Assembly (NCBI RefSeq): GCF_022810305.1
Contig: NZ_JALGQH010000007.1
Span: forward strand, 1 to 64,000
Length of the DNA: 64,000 bases
DNA from: Rhodococcus sp. ARC_M6
GTDB lineage: Bacteria; Actinomycetota; Actinomycetes; Mycobacteriales; Mycobacteriaceae
Reading direction: 5' to 3'
Every line of letters begins with the position of its first letter. The first letter of the stretch is position 1. Positions 17,845 through 27,960 of the stretch are shown in pieces. Made by a program: the position numbers and the translations under genes. The notes under the pieces were generated by a model. It saw nothing but the letters and a program-made list of their open reading frames with translations, searched no databases and was not told the DNA's origin.

Positions 17845-20800
17845 GTGGATCAGGACAAGGCTCGAGACGTGGTGGACATAGGGTTGCTCGGCGCTGTCTC
17901 GACCAGAAGCGGCGACCGTTTGGTTGCGTTGCCCGGGCCACGGGCGCGGGCGCTGCTCACTGCCTTGGCTCTCGTTCCTGGTCGGCCCTGTCCGGCGCAG
18001 AACCTCATCGAGGAAATCTGGGGCTCCGACCCGCCGCGTTCACCGATGAATGCTTTGCACACACAGGTTTCACGCTTACGGTCCGCGCTGCCGGAAGGTT
18101 CGGTGGAGGTTACGGCGGCGGGCTATCGGCTCACAGGGCCGCGAGATCGAGTGGACCTCGCCCGGGCGCAGGACGCGCTTCGGGGCGTTCGCGTCGACAG
18201 AGATTCCCGAGAGTCGTTGAGGGTAGTCACCGCGGCCCTGAGTTTGTGGCGGGGGAGCGCCGGCGATGACGTCGTCGGAGTGCCGGGAGAGCAGCTGGCT
18301 TCGGCTGCATCGCGGCTGCACGACGAACTCTCCGCTGTGAGGTTGCAGGCTCTCCTTGCTCTCGGAGACTTCTCCGACGCGCTTTCGGCTGCGCAAATCC
18401 GGCACTCCGACAACCCTTTTGACGATGCCGCCGCCGGGGATTTGATGCGGGCGCTGGCCGGTTCGGGTCGCACCAACGAGGCGCTGGAGGTATTCGCCGC
18501 ATTCAAAGCGCACCTGGCCGATCGTTTGGGCGGCGATCCGTCCCCGGTCTTGGTGGAGCTGAATGCAGCGCTTCTGAGTATGCCGCTTCCGAGTGTGGCG
18601 TCGGCTCCGACGCGGAGCACCCGGGCAATCGGCCTACGTGCGGCACCCAACGCACTGCTCGGCCGTGACAGTGATATCGAGAACGTCGAGGAGTTGCTCT
18701 CGCGTTCGCGCGTAGTGACAGTTCTCGGTCCGGGCGGCGGCGGAAAAACCCGTCTGGCACACGAATTGGGATTGCGTGCGTCCGCACGTACCTCGGTGGT
18801 ATTGGTCGAACTGGCAGCGCTACGCAGCAGTGACGACGTCATCGCAGCCATCGGGGCAACGCTCGGTATCAGTGAATCCGACTTGGCGCCAGGACGATTG
18901 ACAGTCGGACGAATGCATTCGGCACGCGAGCGTCTTGCCGAAGCGCTGTCGGCCGGGCCGATGACGCTCATTCTCGACAACTGTGAGCATGTGATCGGTG
19001 CTTGTTCGGACATCGTCGCAGAACTGATTGCGGCCGGTGGTCAGTTGACCGTCCTGGCCACCAGTCGATCACCCTTGATGATCAGCGCCGAAGCCGTGTA
19101 TCCGTTGCCGCCGTTGGCTATCGACGGCAATGCCGGATCGGCAGTGGAGTTGTTCTCGGCCCGCGCCCGTGCGGTGCGACCGTCCGTGCGACTCGACGCG
19201 GAAACCGTCGGAAAGCTGTGTACGACACTCGATGGCTTGCCGTTGGCCATTGAATTGGCGGCGGCGCGAGCCCGCACGATGAGTGTGGAGGAGATCTCCG
19301 CGCGCTTGAGTGATCGTTTCGCGTTGCTTCGATCCGGAGACCCGACGTCCCCGGACCGGCATCGCACCCTGCACGCGGTCATCGACTGGAGTTGGAATTT
19401 GCTGCGGTCCGAGCATCGAGTGGCGCTCGCCCGATTGTGCCGATTCCCGGCAGGTTTCACCTTGGCGTCGGCTGAGGCGGTTGCTGAATGGGGACAGTTG
19501 ACTGACGTCGCCGACGCAGTAGAAGCGCTGGTCAATCAATCATTGCTCTCGGTGGTCGACACGTCGAACGGGCTGCGCTATCACATGCTCGAGACGGTTC
19601 GGGAATACGGCGAGGAGCAACTGGCGGCGCTGGGTGAGGGAGCGGAAGTTCTTCGGCGACTGAACCAATGGGCTGTCGGTATCGCCGCGGACGCGCGGAA
19701 GCGTTCACGGTCCGACCAGGTTCGGCTTGCCTCCGAGATCGACGAGGAACACGACAATCTCCTGGCAGTTCTGCGATGGGCCGTCGAACGCGGCGACGGC
19801 CGCGTAGTGGCGAATGTCTTTCCGGTGCTGGGATTGCTGTGGGCGATCCGAGGTTCGCACTCGGAAGTCGCGAACTGGGCACCCAAGGTAGTCGTGGCCA
19901 CGAACAATGATAATTTGGCCGACGTCAATGCCGAACTGGTGGCGATGACATTCATGATTGTGGCTATGCACCTGCTCTTCGGGGCATTCACGAGGGATCA
20001 TGCCCGTGCGCGTCTTCGTCTGCGAAAGATCCTGCGCGAGAGGGACGATCTGGCGCCGACATTCGTGTTTCTCATTCGGTTGATGGTCGGTCCGCAATCC
20101 GGGTATCGGGTGGCGCGGTTAGTGGCCGAGGGCATACGTAGTCGGGACATCGAGACACGGATGGCAGCTCTCGCAACCCGGGCGAACATGCGCGAGAACC
20201 TCGGCGACCTGCGCGGCGCACTCGGTGACTCCGAAGAACTTTTGCGGTACGCCTGCAAAATCGGGGACGAGTGGGGTGTCGCCATGGCCGCTCAGCAGGT
20301 GGGTTCGGTGCACAGTCAATCCGCGCGGTACATCGAAGCCGTGGCGTTCTACGCGATGGCAGCAGCGTCCACAGAACGGCTCGGCGCTCACGAAGAGGCA
20401 TTGCAGCTCATCAGCTTTCAAGCCGGCGCACTGATTGCGGGCGGCGATACCGTCGGCGGACGTGCGTTGCTGGATCAGATTCGGCCGGCATTGGCCTTGT
20501 CCGGTGGGAGCGCCGCGATCGAGAACGCTCCGCGGCGTGCTGCACTGTTTGCCAGTGTTGCCGAGGCCGATCTGGCGGAAGGGCACGTCGAACTCGGACT
20601 CGGTCACTATCGGGAGGCTCTGGAACTGCTCGGCAGTGAGGTCGAGAATGTGTACGGAGATCCGTTTGTCGTTCTGCTCAGCGCGGCAGCGGTGTGCGCC
20701 CACGCGGTTCACGGAGAGTCTGCGTCGATGGCTGATCGGGTGCGACGGATGAGCGAATCCAGCGTGATCAAGTTGAACCCCCACGGATATGCGGATCTAC

Positions 20801-21069
20801 CGCTCGCCGGTTCGGTGGCAGCGGCTGTCGGTGCCTACGATTTGTGTACCGGGAACGTGAGCCGCGGAACGGAATTGATGGCACTGGCCGTCAAAATGCC
20901 GGGGCGACAAGACTTCGTCTCGCTGCACCACGGACGTCTCGCGGCCTTTGCTGTCGGCATCGTCGGGGAAGACCGGTGGCTCGTAGAAACCGAGAAGGTC
21001 TCCGGCCTCTCACGCCGAGCGGTCCGCGAAGCAGTGATGGCTGCGCTTCGCGGACCGCTGGAAAACTAG
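17845..21069 (+). CDS. AfsR/SARP-type regulator with ATPase domain
   Basis: About 1074 residues from the GTG at 17845; an upstream TTG at 17818 lies within a palindrome and is unlikely. The order is a winged-helix DNA-binding domain (about residues 5-90, with [20 protein letters not shown]), a bacterial transcriptional activator domain (about 95-240), a STAND-type ATPase (Walker A GPGGGGKT near 295, Walker B LILDNCEH near 375) and a long helical TPR-like C-terminus. Such proteins sense a ligand through the C-terminus and activate secondary metabolism or transport genes. The adjacent convergent exporter is a possible target, but this is a guess. Confidence 0.85.
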   Translation: MDQDKARDVVDIGLLGAVSTRSGDRLVALPGPRARALLTALALVPGRPCPAQNLIEEIWGSDPPRSPMNALHTQVSRLRSALPEGSVEVTAAGYRLTGPRDRVDLARAQDALRGVRVDRDSRESLRVVTAALSLWRGSAGDDVVGVPGEQLASAASRLHDELSAVRLQALLALGDFSDALSAAQIRHSDNPFDDAAAGDLMRALAGSGRTNEALEVFAAFKAHLADRLGGDPSPVLVELNAALLSMPLPSVASAPTRSTRAIGLRAAPNALLGRDSDIENVEELLSRSRVVTVLGPGGGGKTRLAHELGLRASARTSVVLVELAALRSSDDVIAAIGATLGISESDLAPGRLTVGRMHSARERLAEALSAGPMTLILDNCEHVIGACSDIVAELIAAGGQLTVLATSRSPLMISAEAVYPLPPLAIDGNAGSAVELFSARARAVRPSVRLDAETVGKLCTTLDGLPLAIELAAARARTMSVEEISARLSDRFALLRSGDPTSPDRHRTLHAVIDWSWNLLRSEHRVALARLCRFPAGFTLASAEAVAEWGQLTDVADAVEALVNQSLLSVVDTSNGLRYHMLETVREYGEEQLAALGEGAEVLRRLNQWAVGIAADARKRSRSDQVRLASEIDEEHDNLLAVLRWAVERGDGRVVANVFPVLGLLWAIRGSHSEVANWAPKVVVATNNDNLADVNAELVAMTFMIVAMHLLFGAFTRDHARARLRLRKILRERDDLAPTFVFLIRLMVGPQSGYRVARLVAEGIRSRDIETRMAALATRANMRENLGDLRGALGDSEELLRYACKIGDEWGVAMAAQQVGSVHSQSARYIEAVAFYAMAAASTERLGAHEEALQLISFQAGALIAGGDTVGGRALLDQIRPALALSGGSAAIENAPRRAALFASVAEADLAEGHVELGLGHYREALELLGSEVENVYGDPFVVLLSAAAVCAHAVHGESASMADRVRRMSESSVIKLNPHGYADLPLAGSVAAAVGAYDLCTGNVSRGTELMALAVKMPGRQDFVSLHHGRLAAFAVGIVGEDRWLVETEKVSGLSRRAVREAVMAALRGPLEN

Positions 21070-21075
21070 GTTCCT

Positions 21076-21897
21076 TTACGTCTTTCGCATGTACATCCGC
21101 ACGGTGAGCGGTGCCATCACCGCCACGATTACGGCGGCGCCCACCAGTGACCACACGACGTGGATGCCGAAGTGACCGTCATTGGCCAGTTCGCGGACTG
21201 CGGTCACCAGGTGTGAAACTGGGTTGGCGTTCACGAACTTCTGCAGCCAACTCGGCATGGTGGCAGGATCGACAAACGCGTTGGACAGGAACGTGAGCGG
21301 GAACAGTACGAGCATCGAAACACCCTGCACCGTAGACGCTTTGTTCATCATCACGCCCATCAGGGCGAAGATCCAGCTGATCGAGAATGCGCACACCATC
21401 ACCAGGATCGCGGCCGACAGAATGCCCACAGCTCCGCCCGCGGGGCGGTAGCCCATCGCAAAACCGACGATGAACGTGATGGTCGTCGCGATGCCGTACC
21501 GTACGACATCGGCAAGCAAAGCTCCGGACAGGGGAGCGATGCGCGCAATCGGCAGAGACTTGAAGCGGTCGAACACACCCTTGTCCATGTCTTCACGGAG
21601 CTGAGTGCCGGTCACGATGGAACCGGTGATCACGGTCTGAACCAGGATGCCGGGGATGATCGTCGGCAGGTACGCCGTGACGTCGCCGGCGATGGCCCCG
21701 CCGAAGATGTACGTGAACATCAGCGTGAAAATGATGGGCTGGATGACGACGTCGAACAACTGCTCCGGATTGTGCTTGATCTTGAGAATTCCGCGATACG
21801 CCATAGTGAAGGTATTCGCGAAGCTCTGCTCGAGACTGATGCGCCTCGGAACAAGGTCGGTGACCGGCGATTGGGGAGTGGTCAGCGTAGTGGTCAT
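21076..21897 (-). CDS. ABC-2 type exporter permease (DrrB-like)
   Basis: 273 residues with six membrane helices and an ABC-2 layout; the stretch DMDKGVFDRFKSLPIAR is typical of DrrB and daunorubicin-type exporters. Together with the ATPase encoded just upstream it should export a lipophilic drug or lipid. Its ATG overlaps the ATPase stop (ATGA at 21894-21897), so the two are translationally coupled. Confidence 0.88.
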   Translation of the reverse strand: MTTTLTTPQSPVTDLVPRRISLEQSFANTFTMAYRGILKIKHNPEQLFDVVIQPIIFTLMFTYIFGGAIAGDVTAYLPTIIPGILVQTVITGSIVTGTQLREDMDKGVFDRFKSLPIARIAPLSGALLADVVRYGIATTITFIVGFAMGYRPAGGAVGILSAAILVMVCAFSISWIFALMGVMMNKASTVQGVSMLVLFPLTFLSNAFVDPATMPSWLQKFVNANPVSHLVTAVRELANDGHFGIHVVWSLVGAAVIVAVMAPLTVRMYMRKT

Positions 21898-22901
21898 GCG
21901 GAAATCCGATCGGAGTCGTTGTCGGAATCGGCGTCGTTACGGCTACCGTCTTCGGGCTGATGCCCGGTGATGGTCAGGAACACTTCGTCCAAACTGGGCT
22001 TTTGTACGTTGATCTCGTCCACGGCGATGCCGCATTCCCGCAGGCGAATCAGCAGGTCGGCGGTGACGGACGGATCGCTCATCGGAGCGGTGACCCGGCC
22101 GACCTCGGGCGTGACGGCAACCTCGACGCCCAGCATCGACGAGATGATCGACCGGGCCTCCTCGGTGCGATCTCGATCCACCAACTTGAGGTGCAAGGAG
22201 GAAATGCCGACCGAAGCCTTGAGTTCGTCGGCTGTGCCGTTGGCGATCACACGACCGCGATCGATCACCGCGATTCGATCAGCGAGCTGGTCCGCTTCGT
22301 CGAGGTACTGGGTGGTGAGCATGACCGTCGACCCCTCGGCGACCAGACGACGGATCGTCTCCCACATCTGAGCGCGGGTTCGCGGATCGAGGCCGGTGGT
22401 GGGCTCGTCGAGGAACAACAACGGTGGGCGGGCAATCAGGCTGGCCGCCAGATCGAGGCGTCGACGCATACCGCCGGAGAAGTTCTTGAGCGGCTTCGTA
22501 GCGGCGTCGGTCAGGTCGAACTCCTCGAGAAGTTCGAGCGACTTCTTGCGAGAATCTTTGCGGCTCAAGCCGAGCAACCGCGAGAAGATCACCAGGTTCT
22601 CGGTTGCGGTGAGATCTTCGTCCACCGAGGCGTACTGCCCGGTCACTCCGATCAGCGACCGAACAGCAGTCGGCTCGCGGCTGACGTCGTGGCCGAAGAT
22701 TCGGGCCTCCCCGCCGTCGGGGCGCAGGAGTGTGGCGAGCATGCGGACCGTCGTGGTCTTGCCTGCTCCGTTGGGGCCGAGGACCCCGAATACCGTGCCG
22801 GTGGGAACGGTGAGGCTGACGCCGTCGACGGCGCGGTGTTCGCCGAACTTCTTGACCAGGCCCTCGGCTTCGATGGCAAAAGGCGAAGCTGTGTGGTTCA
22901 T
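21894..22901 (-). CDS. ABC exporter ATP-binding protein (DrrA-like)
   Basis: 335 residues from the ATG at 22901; the frame extends upstream without gene-like sequence. Walker A GPNGAGKTT, signature FSGGMRRRLDLAASL and Walker B LLFLDEPTTGLD are intact, and a C-terminal DrrA-type domain of about 100 residues with a Ser/Asp-rich tail follows. Partner of the DrrB-like permease. Three CTTGCA elements lie just upstream of its start. Confidence 0.9.
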   Translation of the reverse strand: MNHTASPFAIEAEGLVKKFGEHRAVDGVSLTVPTGTVFGVLGPNGAGKTTTVRMLATLLRPDGGEARIFGHDVSREPTAVRSLIGVTGQYASVDEDLTATENLVIFSRLLGLSRKDSRKKSLELLEEFDLTDAATKPLKNFSGGMRRRLDLAASLIARPPLLFLDEPTTGLDPRTRAQMWETIRRLVAEGSTVMLTTQYLDEADQLADRIAVIDRGRVIANGTADELKASVGISSLHLKLVDRDRTEEARSIISSMLGVEVAVTPEVGRVTAPMSDPSVTADLLIRLRECGIAVDEINVQKPSLDEVFLTITGHQPEDGSRNDADSDNDSDRISA

Positions 22902-23237
22902 GGGGTAAAGCCTGACAGAGTGCGCTTGCATATGCCTTGCACGGAACTTTCGGGTTCTTGCACGGAAATTGCGACTAGGAGCATCCCATTCAGTTGGACG
23001 GGCCAAAAGGACCCGTTTTGTGGCCTTGATCAGGACGAATCGTAACATTGCGTTGTGCCCCGTAATGGAAATTTTGTGAAACCTGACACAAACCGATGTG
23101 CGCTGAAATACGCTGCTGCCAAGTTGGACGGCATGGCGGTTCCGCGACCGAAGGCGAGTGGGTAAATCGCAACTCGGTCGGAGCAGGCCAGGGCATGGCG
23201 TCCGAGACGTAGCAATCAACACGCAAAGGACGCGTTC
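22902..23237. other. 336-bp gap between drrA-like and Liv importer 1
   Basis: No gene-like reading frame. It should hold the divergent promoters of the DrrAB-like operon (minus) and the Liv importer (plus). Visible content is three phased CTTGCA elements near the drrA side and an AAAGGA ribosome site seven bases before the GTG at 23238. Confidence 0.6.
22925..22967. promoter_or_regulatory. Three phased CTTGCA elements upstream of drrAB-like genes
   Basis: CTTGCA starts at 22925, 22936 and 22957, spaced 11 and 21 bp, that is, one and two helical turns. The last two are extended to CTTGCACGGAA. They lie 24-66 bp upstream of the ATPase start, where a regulator or a phased activator could bind. 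Confidence 0.45.
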
Positions 23238-24464
23238 GTGAACTTGAAGAGAATGACACCCGCAATAGCTGCCCTCGCAGCATTCGGCCTGCTCGTATCG
23301 GGCTGCAGCGACAGCAGCGGGGATACCGGTGGCGACAACCCGAACGCCGCGACAGGCGCTCCCATCAAGGTTGGCCAGATCATTCCCATCGAGGCAGCCG
23401 GAGTCGGATCCGTCGCCTACGCCGCAGGCACTGTCGCGTCGGTCGACGCATTCAACGAGCGCGGCGGCGTGAACGGACGCCCACTCCAGCTGATCCAGTG
23501 CGACTCCAAGGGTGACCCGAACACCGAAGTCGACTGCGCAAACAAGATGGTCTCCGAGGGGGCCGTCGCAACGCTCGCGGACTTCACCCCGATCTCGTCC
23601 GAAGCGGTATCGAAGATCCTGCAGGACGCCGGTATCGCGCGCGTCGGGTTGAACCCGGTGAATATGTCCGACTTCTATTCCACGAACGTGTACACGCCGT
23701 TCTCCGGCTCGCTGCTCAACCTGTACGGGATGATCGACATGCTGGTGGCGCAGGGCAAGACCAAGCTCACCCTGATGCGCCCCGACCTGCCGGTCGCCGC
23801 GCAGTTGGTCGGCCTGTTGACTCCGGCAGTGCAGGCGAAGGGCGCCGAGATCGTCAACGACGTCGCCGTCGGTGCGGGCGCGACCGATTACACGCAGTTC
23901 ATCGCCGCAGCCGAGCGCAACGGCGCAGAGGGCGTGATCCTGGCGCTGGGCGCATCCGACGCCAACCCGATCTCGCAGGCGTTCGAGCAGCTCGGATCGA
24001 AGCTGGTCTTCGCGCTGGGTACGGCAGGATTCTCGCAGGCAGACCTGCAGGACCTCGGTAGTTTCGCTACGACCTCGACGTTCACCAGCCCGACTCCGGC
24101 GCCCTCGTCGAGCACCACGGACTTCCCCGGACTCAAGGACTTCCTGGCTGACATGGACAAGTCCGGCAAGGAAGAACTCAAGACAGAGAACCTCAACGGC
24201 GACGCCGTGAACCCGTGGTTGTCGGTGCGTGCGTTCGGCGAGGTTGCGTCGAGCCTGAAGGACATCAACAAGAACACCGTCGTTCAGGGATTGGAGTCCG
24301 CCAAGGACCTCGACATGGCCGGTCTGATCAAGCCTTGGACCCCGAGCGCTGTCGAGCCGTTCGGAATCTTCCAGCGTGTCTCGAACTCGATGATGTACCG
24401 CATGACGTTCGACGGTGACGTCTTCGTCACCGATCCGACGCAGTACGACCTTCGCGCCAAGTAA
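23238..24464 (+). CDS. Liv-type ABC importer 1, substrate-binding lipoprotein
   Basis: 408 residues. A signal peptide ends with the lipobox VSGC (Cys about 22), followed by a Ser/Gly/Asp linker and a type I periplasmic-binding fold of the Leu/Ile/Val family (QIIPIEAAGVGSVAYAAGT, FNERGGVNGRPLQLIQCDSK). The ligand could be a branched-chain amino acid, an amide or another small acid; sequence alone does not decide. First gene of the importer operon, 27 bp before the fused permease gene. Confidence 0.88.
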   Translation: MNLKRMTPAIAALAAFGLLVSGCSDSSGDTGGDNPNAATGAPIKVGQIIPIEAAGVGSVAYAAGTVASVDAFNERGGVNGRPLQLIQCDSKGDPNTEVDCANKMVSEGAVATLADFTPISSEAVSKILQDAGIARVGLNPVNMSDFYSTNVYTPFSGSLLNLYGMIDMLVAQGKTKLTLMRPDLPVAAQLVGLLTPAVQAKGAEIVNDVAVGAGATDYTQFIAAAERNGAEGVILALGASDANPISQAFEQLGSKLVFALGTAGFSQADLQDLGSFATTSTFTSPTPAPSSSTTDFPGLKDFLADMDKSGKEELKTENLNGDAVNPWLSVRAFGEVASSLKDINKNTVVQGLESAKDLDMAGLIKPWTPSAVEPFGIFQRVSNSMMYRMTFDGDVFVTDPTQYDLRAK

Positions 24465-24491
24465 CCCGACCCACCCCTGGAGTTTTGACGA

Positions 24492-27212
24492 ATGACTGAG
24501 TTCTTACAGTTTGCGATTCTCGGCCTGGGAGCGGGCTCCGCCTACGCGCTCCTGGCGCAGGGCATCGTGCTGGTCTATCGAGGCTCCGGGGTGGTGAACT
24601 TCGCTCAAGGCGCGATCGCCATGGTCGGCGCCTATATCTGCCTGGAAACCCTTCGGCACGACCAAGGTTGGGGTCTGCTTCCGGCTGCCATCGCAGCCGT
24701 CGTGGTGGCCGGACTGATCGGACTGGCATTTCAGATGCTGGTGTTGCGGTGGCTCACAAATGCCGCGCCGATCGTCCGGCTTGCCGCCACTCTCGGCCTG
24801 ATGGTGATCTTGCAGGCCGGGGTGCAGCAGTACTACGGCAGCACGGCGATCCGCGTGAAGACCTTCCTGCCGGACGCCGCGTACCACTGGGGAGACATTG
24901 TGGTGCAGCAGGATCGGATGATCCTGCTGGGTATCGCGGTGGCGTCGACTGCGGCGCTCTGGGCCTGGACCAAGTTCACCCGAGTGGGCTTGGCCATCAC
25001 CGCATCTGCCGAGAATGAGCGAGCAGCAGCCGCGCTCGGCTGGTCGCCGCAGCGCCTGGCTGCGCTGACCTGGACCATCGGCGGAGCGCTCGCCGGTGCG
25101 GCCGGAATCCTGGTGGCGCCCTTGACCGGTCTCACACCGTCGGCCTTTGTCGTGATCGTGACGGTCTCGGCACTTGCCGCAGCACTTCTGGGCGGCTTCC
25201 GTTCCTTCCCGCTCACCCTGCTCGGCGGATTGCTGCTCGGTGTGGGCGAGAGCCTGGTTGTCCTGTACCAGGACAACCTGCGTGACCTACTCGGAATGGA
25301 GACGCTCACCGGCGTCAACCGCGCCGTGCCGTTCGCGGTGATCCTGGTCGTGCTGGTCGTACGAGGCAAGGGGCTGCCTTTACGCAGCCACGTATCCGAG
25401 CGGCTGCCCAAGCTTGGATCCGGCGAGATCCGTTGGGCGGGTGTCGGACTCGCAGTCCTGGTGGCCGTCGGCATCATCCTGGCCGGTGGAGACTGGCTGC
25501 GGTCGCTGACCCTGACGCTGGCCGCTGCCGTATTCCTGCTGTCCATCGTGGTCCTGACGGGTTTTGCCGGCCAACTCTCGCTCGCCCAGTACACCGTCGG
25601 TGGTCTGGGGGCGCTGTTCGCCGCGCGCCTCGTCGGCCAGGCCGGCTGGCCGCTGGTGCCCGCAGCACTGGTGAGTGTGATTGCCGTGATCGCGATCGGT
25701 GTGGTGTTCGCACTACCCGCATTGCGCACACGAGGGGTGAACCTTGCCGTGGTCACTCTGGGACTCGGGTTCACGATCCAGGAGATGGTGTTCAACAACC
25801 CGACCTTCACCGGCGACAAGCTCGAGGGTTCGGTAAAGATCAGCCACCTGAGCTTGCTCGGGCTGGACGTGACACCCAGTAAGTATCCCGAGCGCTGGGC
25901 ACTGCTGTGCCTCGTAGCGCTGGTCGTGTGCGGTCTGATGGTCGCGAACCTGCGGCGCTCGCGCACCGGCCGACGACTCATTGCTGTGCGCACCAACGAG
26001 CGGGCCGCAGCTTCTCTCGGCATCAGTGTTTTTGCGGTCAAGATCTACGCCTTCGCGCTGGCCTCCGGATTGGCTGCGGTGGCGGGCATTCTCCTCGGCC
26101 TGCGCAACACCGCAGTGACTTATGTCGAGTTCAACGTGTTCGCGTCGATCAACGCCGTGGTCCAGACGGTGACCGGTGGTCTCGGATTCGTGTTGGGTAG
26201 CGTCATCGGCTCATTCATGGCACCGGGTGCACTCTTTAGCCGAGTGCTGTCAGGTTTTGCTCTGGCAGCTCTGCTCGGCGGTGTGATCCTCATCGTCACA
26301 CTGCTCACGAACCAGAACGGCATCGCCGACATGATCTCCCAAGGCCTCCGGCGGATTCCGGGGCTGGCCAAGCTGGGAAAGCGCTCCAAGGGGCGTGGCC
26401 ATGAGCTTTCCGACGAATTGCCGACCGGTACGGTCACCCCCGTGCCGCTGACGGTACGCGGATTAACGGTTCGGTTCGGCGGCGTCACCGCTGTCGACGG
26501 CGTCGACCTCGATGTCGCGCCCGGCCAGGTAGTGGGCCTGATCGGACCCAACGGTGCCGGTAAGACCACCGTGATCGACGCGATCACCGGATTTGTCAGC
26601 CCCGCGGCGGGAGCGCTTACGCTGGGGGACAACGACATCACCGGCTGGTCAACCGCACGGCGATCCCAGGGTGGACTGCGCCGATCCTTCCAGTCGCTCG
26701 AACTGTTCGAGGACATCACTGTCGGCGAAAACATCCATGCCGGAGCCGACGAATCGACTTGGCGCACCTGGCTTGTCGACCTGATCCGTCCGGGCCGACA
26801 CCCGCTTTCAGCAAGCGCTTCACGGGTGGTGCGAGACTTCGAACTGGAAAACGACCTCGACGTATTGCCGGGCGAGCTGTCCTACGGTCGGCGTCGACTC
26901 GTGGGTATCGCCCGGGCAGTCGCGTCCGCTCCGTCCGTCATCCTGCTCGACGAGCCGGCCGCCGGACTGGACGACGCCGAAAGCCGCGAACTAGCCGTCG
27001 CCATCCGGCACTTGGCCGTGCAACGAGGAGCCGGCGTGCTTCTCATCGAACACGACATGGGCCTGGTCATGTCCACCTGCGATCACATCGTGGTACTCCA
27101 GGCCGGGCGCGTGATCGCGGCCGGCACACCGGCAGAGATCACTGCCAGCGAGGCCGTTCGCGAAGCGTATCTGGGTAGCGAAGAAGAGACGACGACGGAG
27201 GCAGCGCTATGA
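24492..27212 (+). CDS. Liv-type importer 1, fused LivH-LivM-LivG protein
   Basis: 906 residues combining three normally separate subunits: a LivH-type permease (about 1-290), a LivM-type permease (about 305-620) and a LivG-type ATPase (about 650-906). Walker A GPNGAGKT is near residues 685-692, the signature LSYGRRRLVGIARAV and Walker B VILLDEPAAGLDD are intact. A single chain thus supplies both membrane halves and one ATPase. The stop overlaps the livF start. Confidence 0.92.
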   Translation: MTEFLQFAILGLGAGSAYALLAQGIVLVYRGSGVVNFAQGAIAMVGAYICLETLRHDQGWGLLPAAIAAVVVAGLIGLAFQMLVLRWLTNAAPIVRLAATLGLMVILQAGVQQYYGSTAIRVKTFLPDAAYHWGDIVVQQDRMILLGIAVASTAALWAWTKFTRVGLAITASAENERAAAALGWSPQRLAALTWTIGGALAGAAGILVAPLTGLTPSAFVVIVTVSALAAALLGGFRSFPLTLLGGLLLGVGESLVVLYQDNLRDLLGMETLTGVNRAVPFAVILVVLVVRGKGLPLRSHVSERLPKLGSGEIRWAGVGLAVLVAVGIILAGGDWLRSLTLTLAAAVFLLSIVVLTGFAGQLSLAQYTVGGLGALFAARLVGQAGWPLVPAALVSVIAVIAIGVVFALPALRTRGVNLAVVTLGLGFTIQEMVFNNPTFTGDKLEGSVKISHLSLLGLDVTPSKYPERWALLCLVALVVCGLMVANLRRSRTGRRLIAVRTNERAAASLGISVFAVKIYAFALASGLAAVAGILLGLRNTAVTYVEFNVFASINAVVQTVTGGLGFVLGSVIGSFMAPGALFSRVLSGFALAALLGGVILIVTLLTNQNGIADMISQGLRRIPGLAKLGKRSKGRGHELSDELPTGTVTPVPLTVRGLTVRFGGVTAVDGVDLDVAPGQVVGLIGPNGAGKTTVIDAITGFVSPAAGALTLGDNDITGWSTARRSQGGLRRSFQSLELFEDITVGENIHAGADESTWRTWLVDLIRPGRHPLSASASRVVRDFELENDLDVLPGELSYGRRRLVGIARAVASAPSVILLDEPAAGLDDAESRELAVAIRHLAVQRGAGVLLIEHDMGLVMSTCDHIVVLQAGRVIAAGTPAEITASEAVREAYLGSEEETTTEAAL

Positions 27213-27949
27213 CCATCACGAGCGAGAAGACGGTGGCGTCCGACGTAGTCCTCGAATGTCGGGGCCTGAGTGCAGGTTACGAGGGAGCGGTGGTGTGCCG
27301 CGACCTCAACATCACAGTGAAGGCCGGGGAGGTGGTGGCACTCATCGGCGCCAACGGCGCCGGCAAGTCCACCACCATGCTCACGGTCTCGGGCGAACTT
27401 GCCCCGATATCAGGCGAGTTGTCCGTGCTCGGTTCTGGGAAGCGTTCCTCACTCGCGACGCTGGCGCGGCGCGGCCTGAGCTACGTCACCGAAGAACGGT
27501 CCGTGATCATGGGCCTGACCGGGGCCGAAAATCTCCGTCTTGCCGGCGTTTCCGCCGATGCCGCGTGCGAGATATTTCCCGAGCTACGGGCACTGCTCAA
27601 GCGGCCGGCCGGTCTGCTCTCGGGTGGTGAACAACAGATGTTGACGCTGGCCCGGGCGCTGGCCCGGGAGCCCCGGCTTCTGTTGGCCGATGAGCTTTCA
27701 TTGGGCCTCGCGCCGCAGATCGTGCAACGACTGCTTGCCGTGGTCCGGGAAGCAGCGGACAGTCGCAATCTCGGTGTGCTCCTGGTGGAGCAGCACGTGC
27801 GGCAGGTACTGGCGGTCGCGGACCGGGTGTACGTCATGCGCCGCGGCAAGGTGATGCTCGAAGGAACCGCTGCGGAGATCGGCGCCGACATCGACGCAGT
27901 GCAGCGGGCCTACCTGGCGCAAGGCCCGGATATTTCAGAGGAAGAGTAG
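27209..27949 (+). CDS. Liv-type importer 1, ATP-binding protein LivF
   Basis: 246 residues. Walker A GANGAGKS, signature LSGGEQQMLTLARAL and a LLADELSLGLAPQI Walker B/D-loop are typical of LivF. It pairs with the ATPase domain of the fused protein. A GGAGG lies seven bases before the ATG, which overlaps the preceding stop. Confidence 0.92.
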   Translation: MTITSEKTVASDVVLECRGLSAGYEGAVVCRDLNITVKAGEVVALIGANGAGKSTTMLTVSGELAPISGELSVLGSGKRSSLATLARRGLSYVTEERSVIMGLTGAENLRLAGVSADAACEIFPELRALLKRPAGLLSGGEQQMLTLARALAREPRLLLADELSLGLAPQIVQRLLAVVREAADSRNLGVLLVEQHVRQVLAVADRVYVMRRGKVMLEGTAAEIGADIDAVQRAYLAQGPDISEEE

Positions 27950-27960
27950 CGCAACGGCGT

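Noticed and set aside
22902-23222. N-terminal extension of the DrrA-like ATPase to 23222
   Set aside because: The added 107 residues are not like any domain and lie over the divergent promoter region; the ATPase fold begins right after the ATG at 22901.
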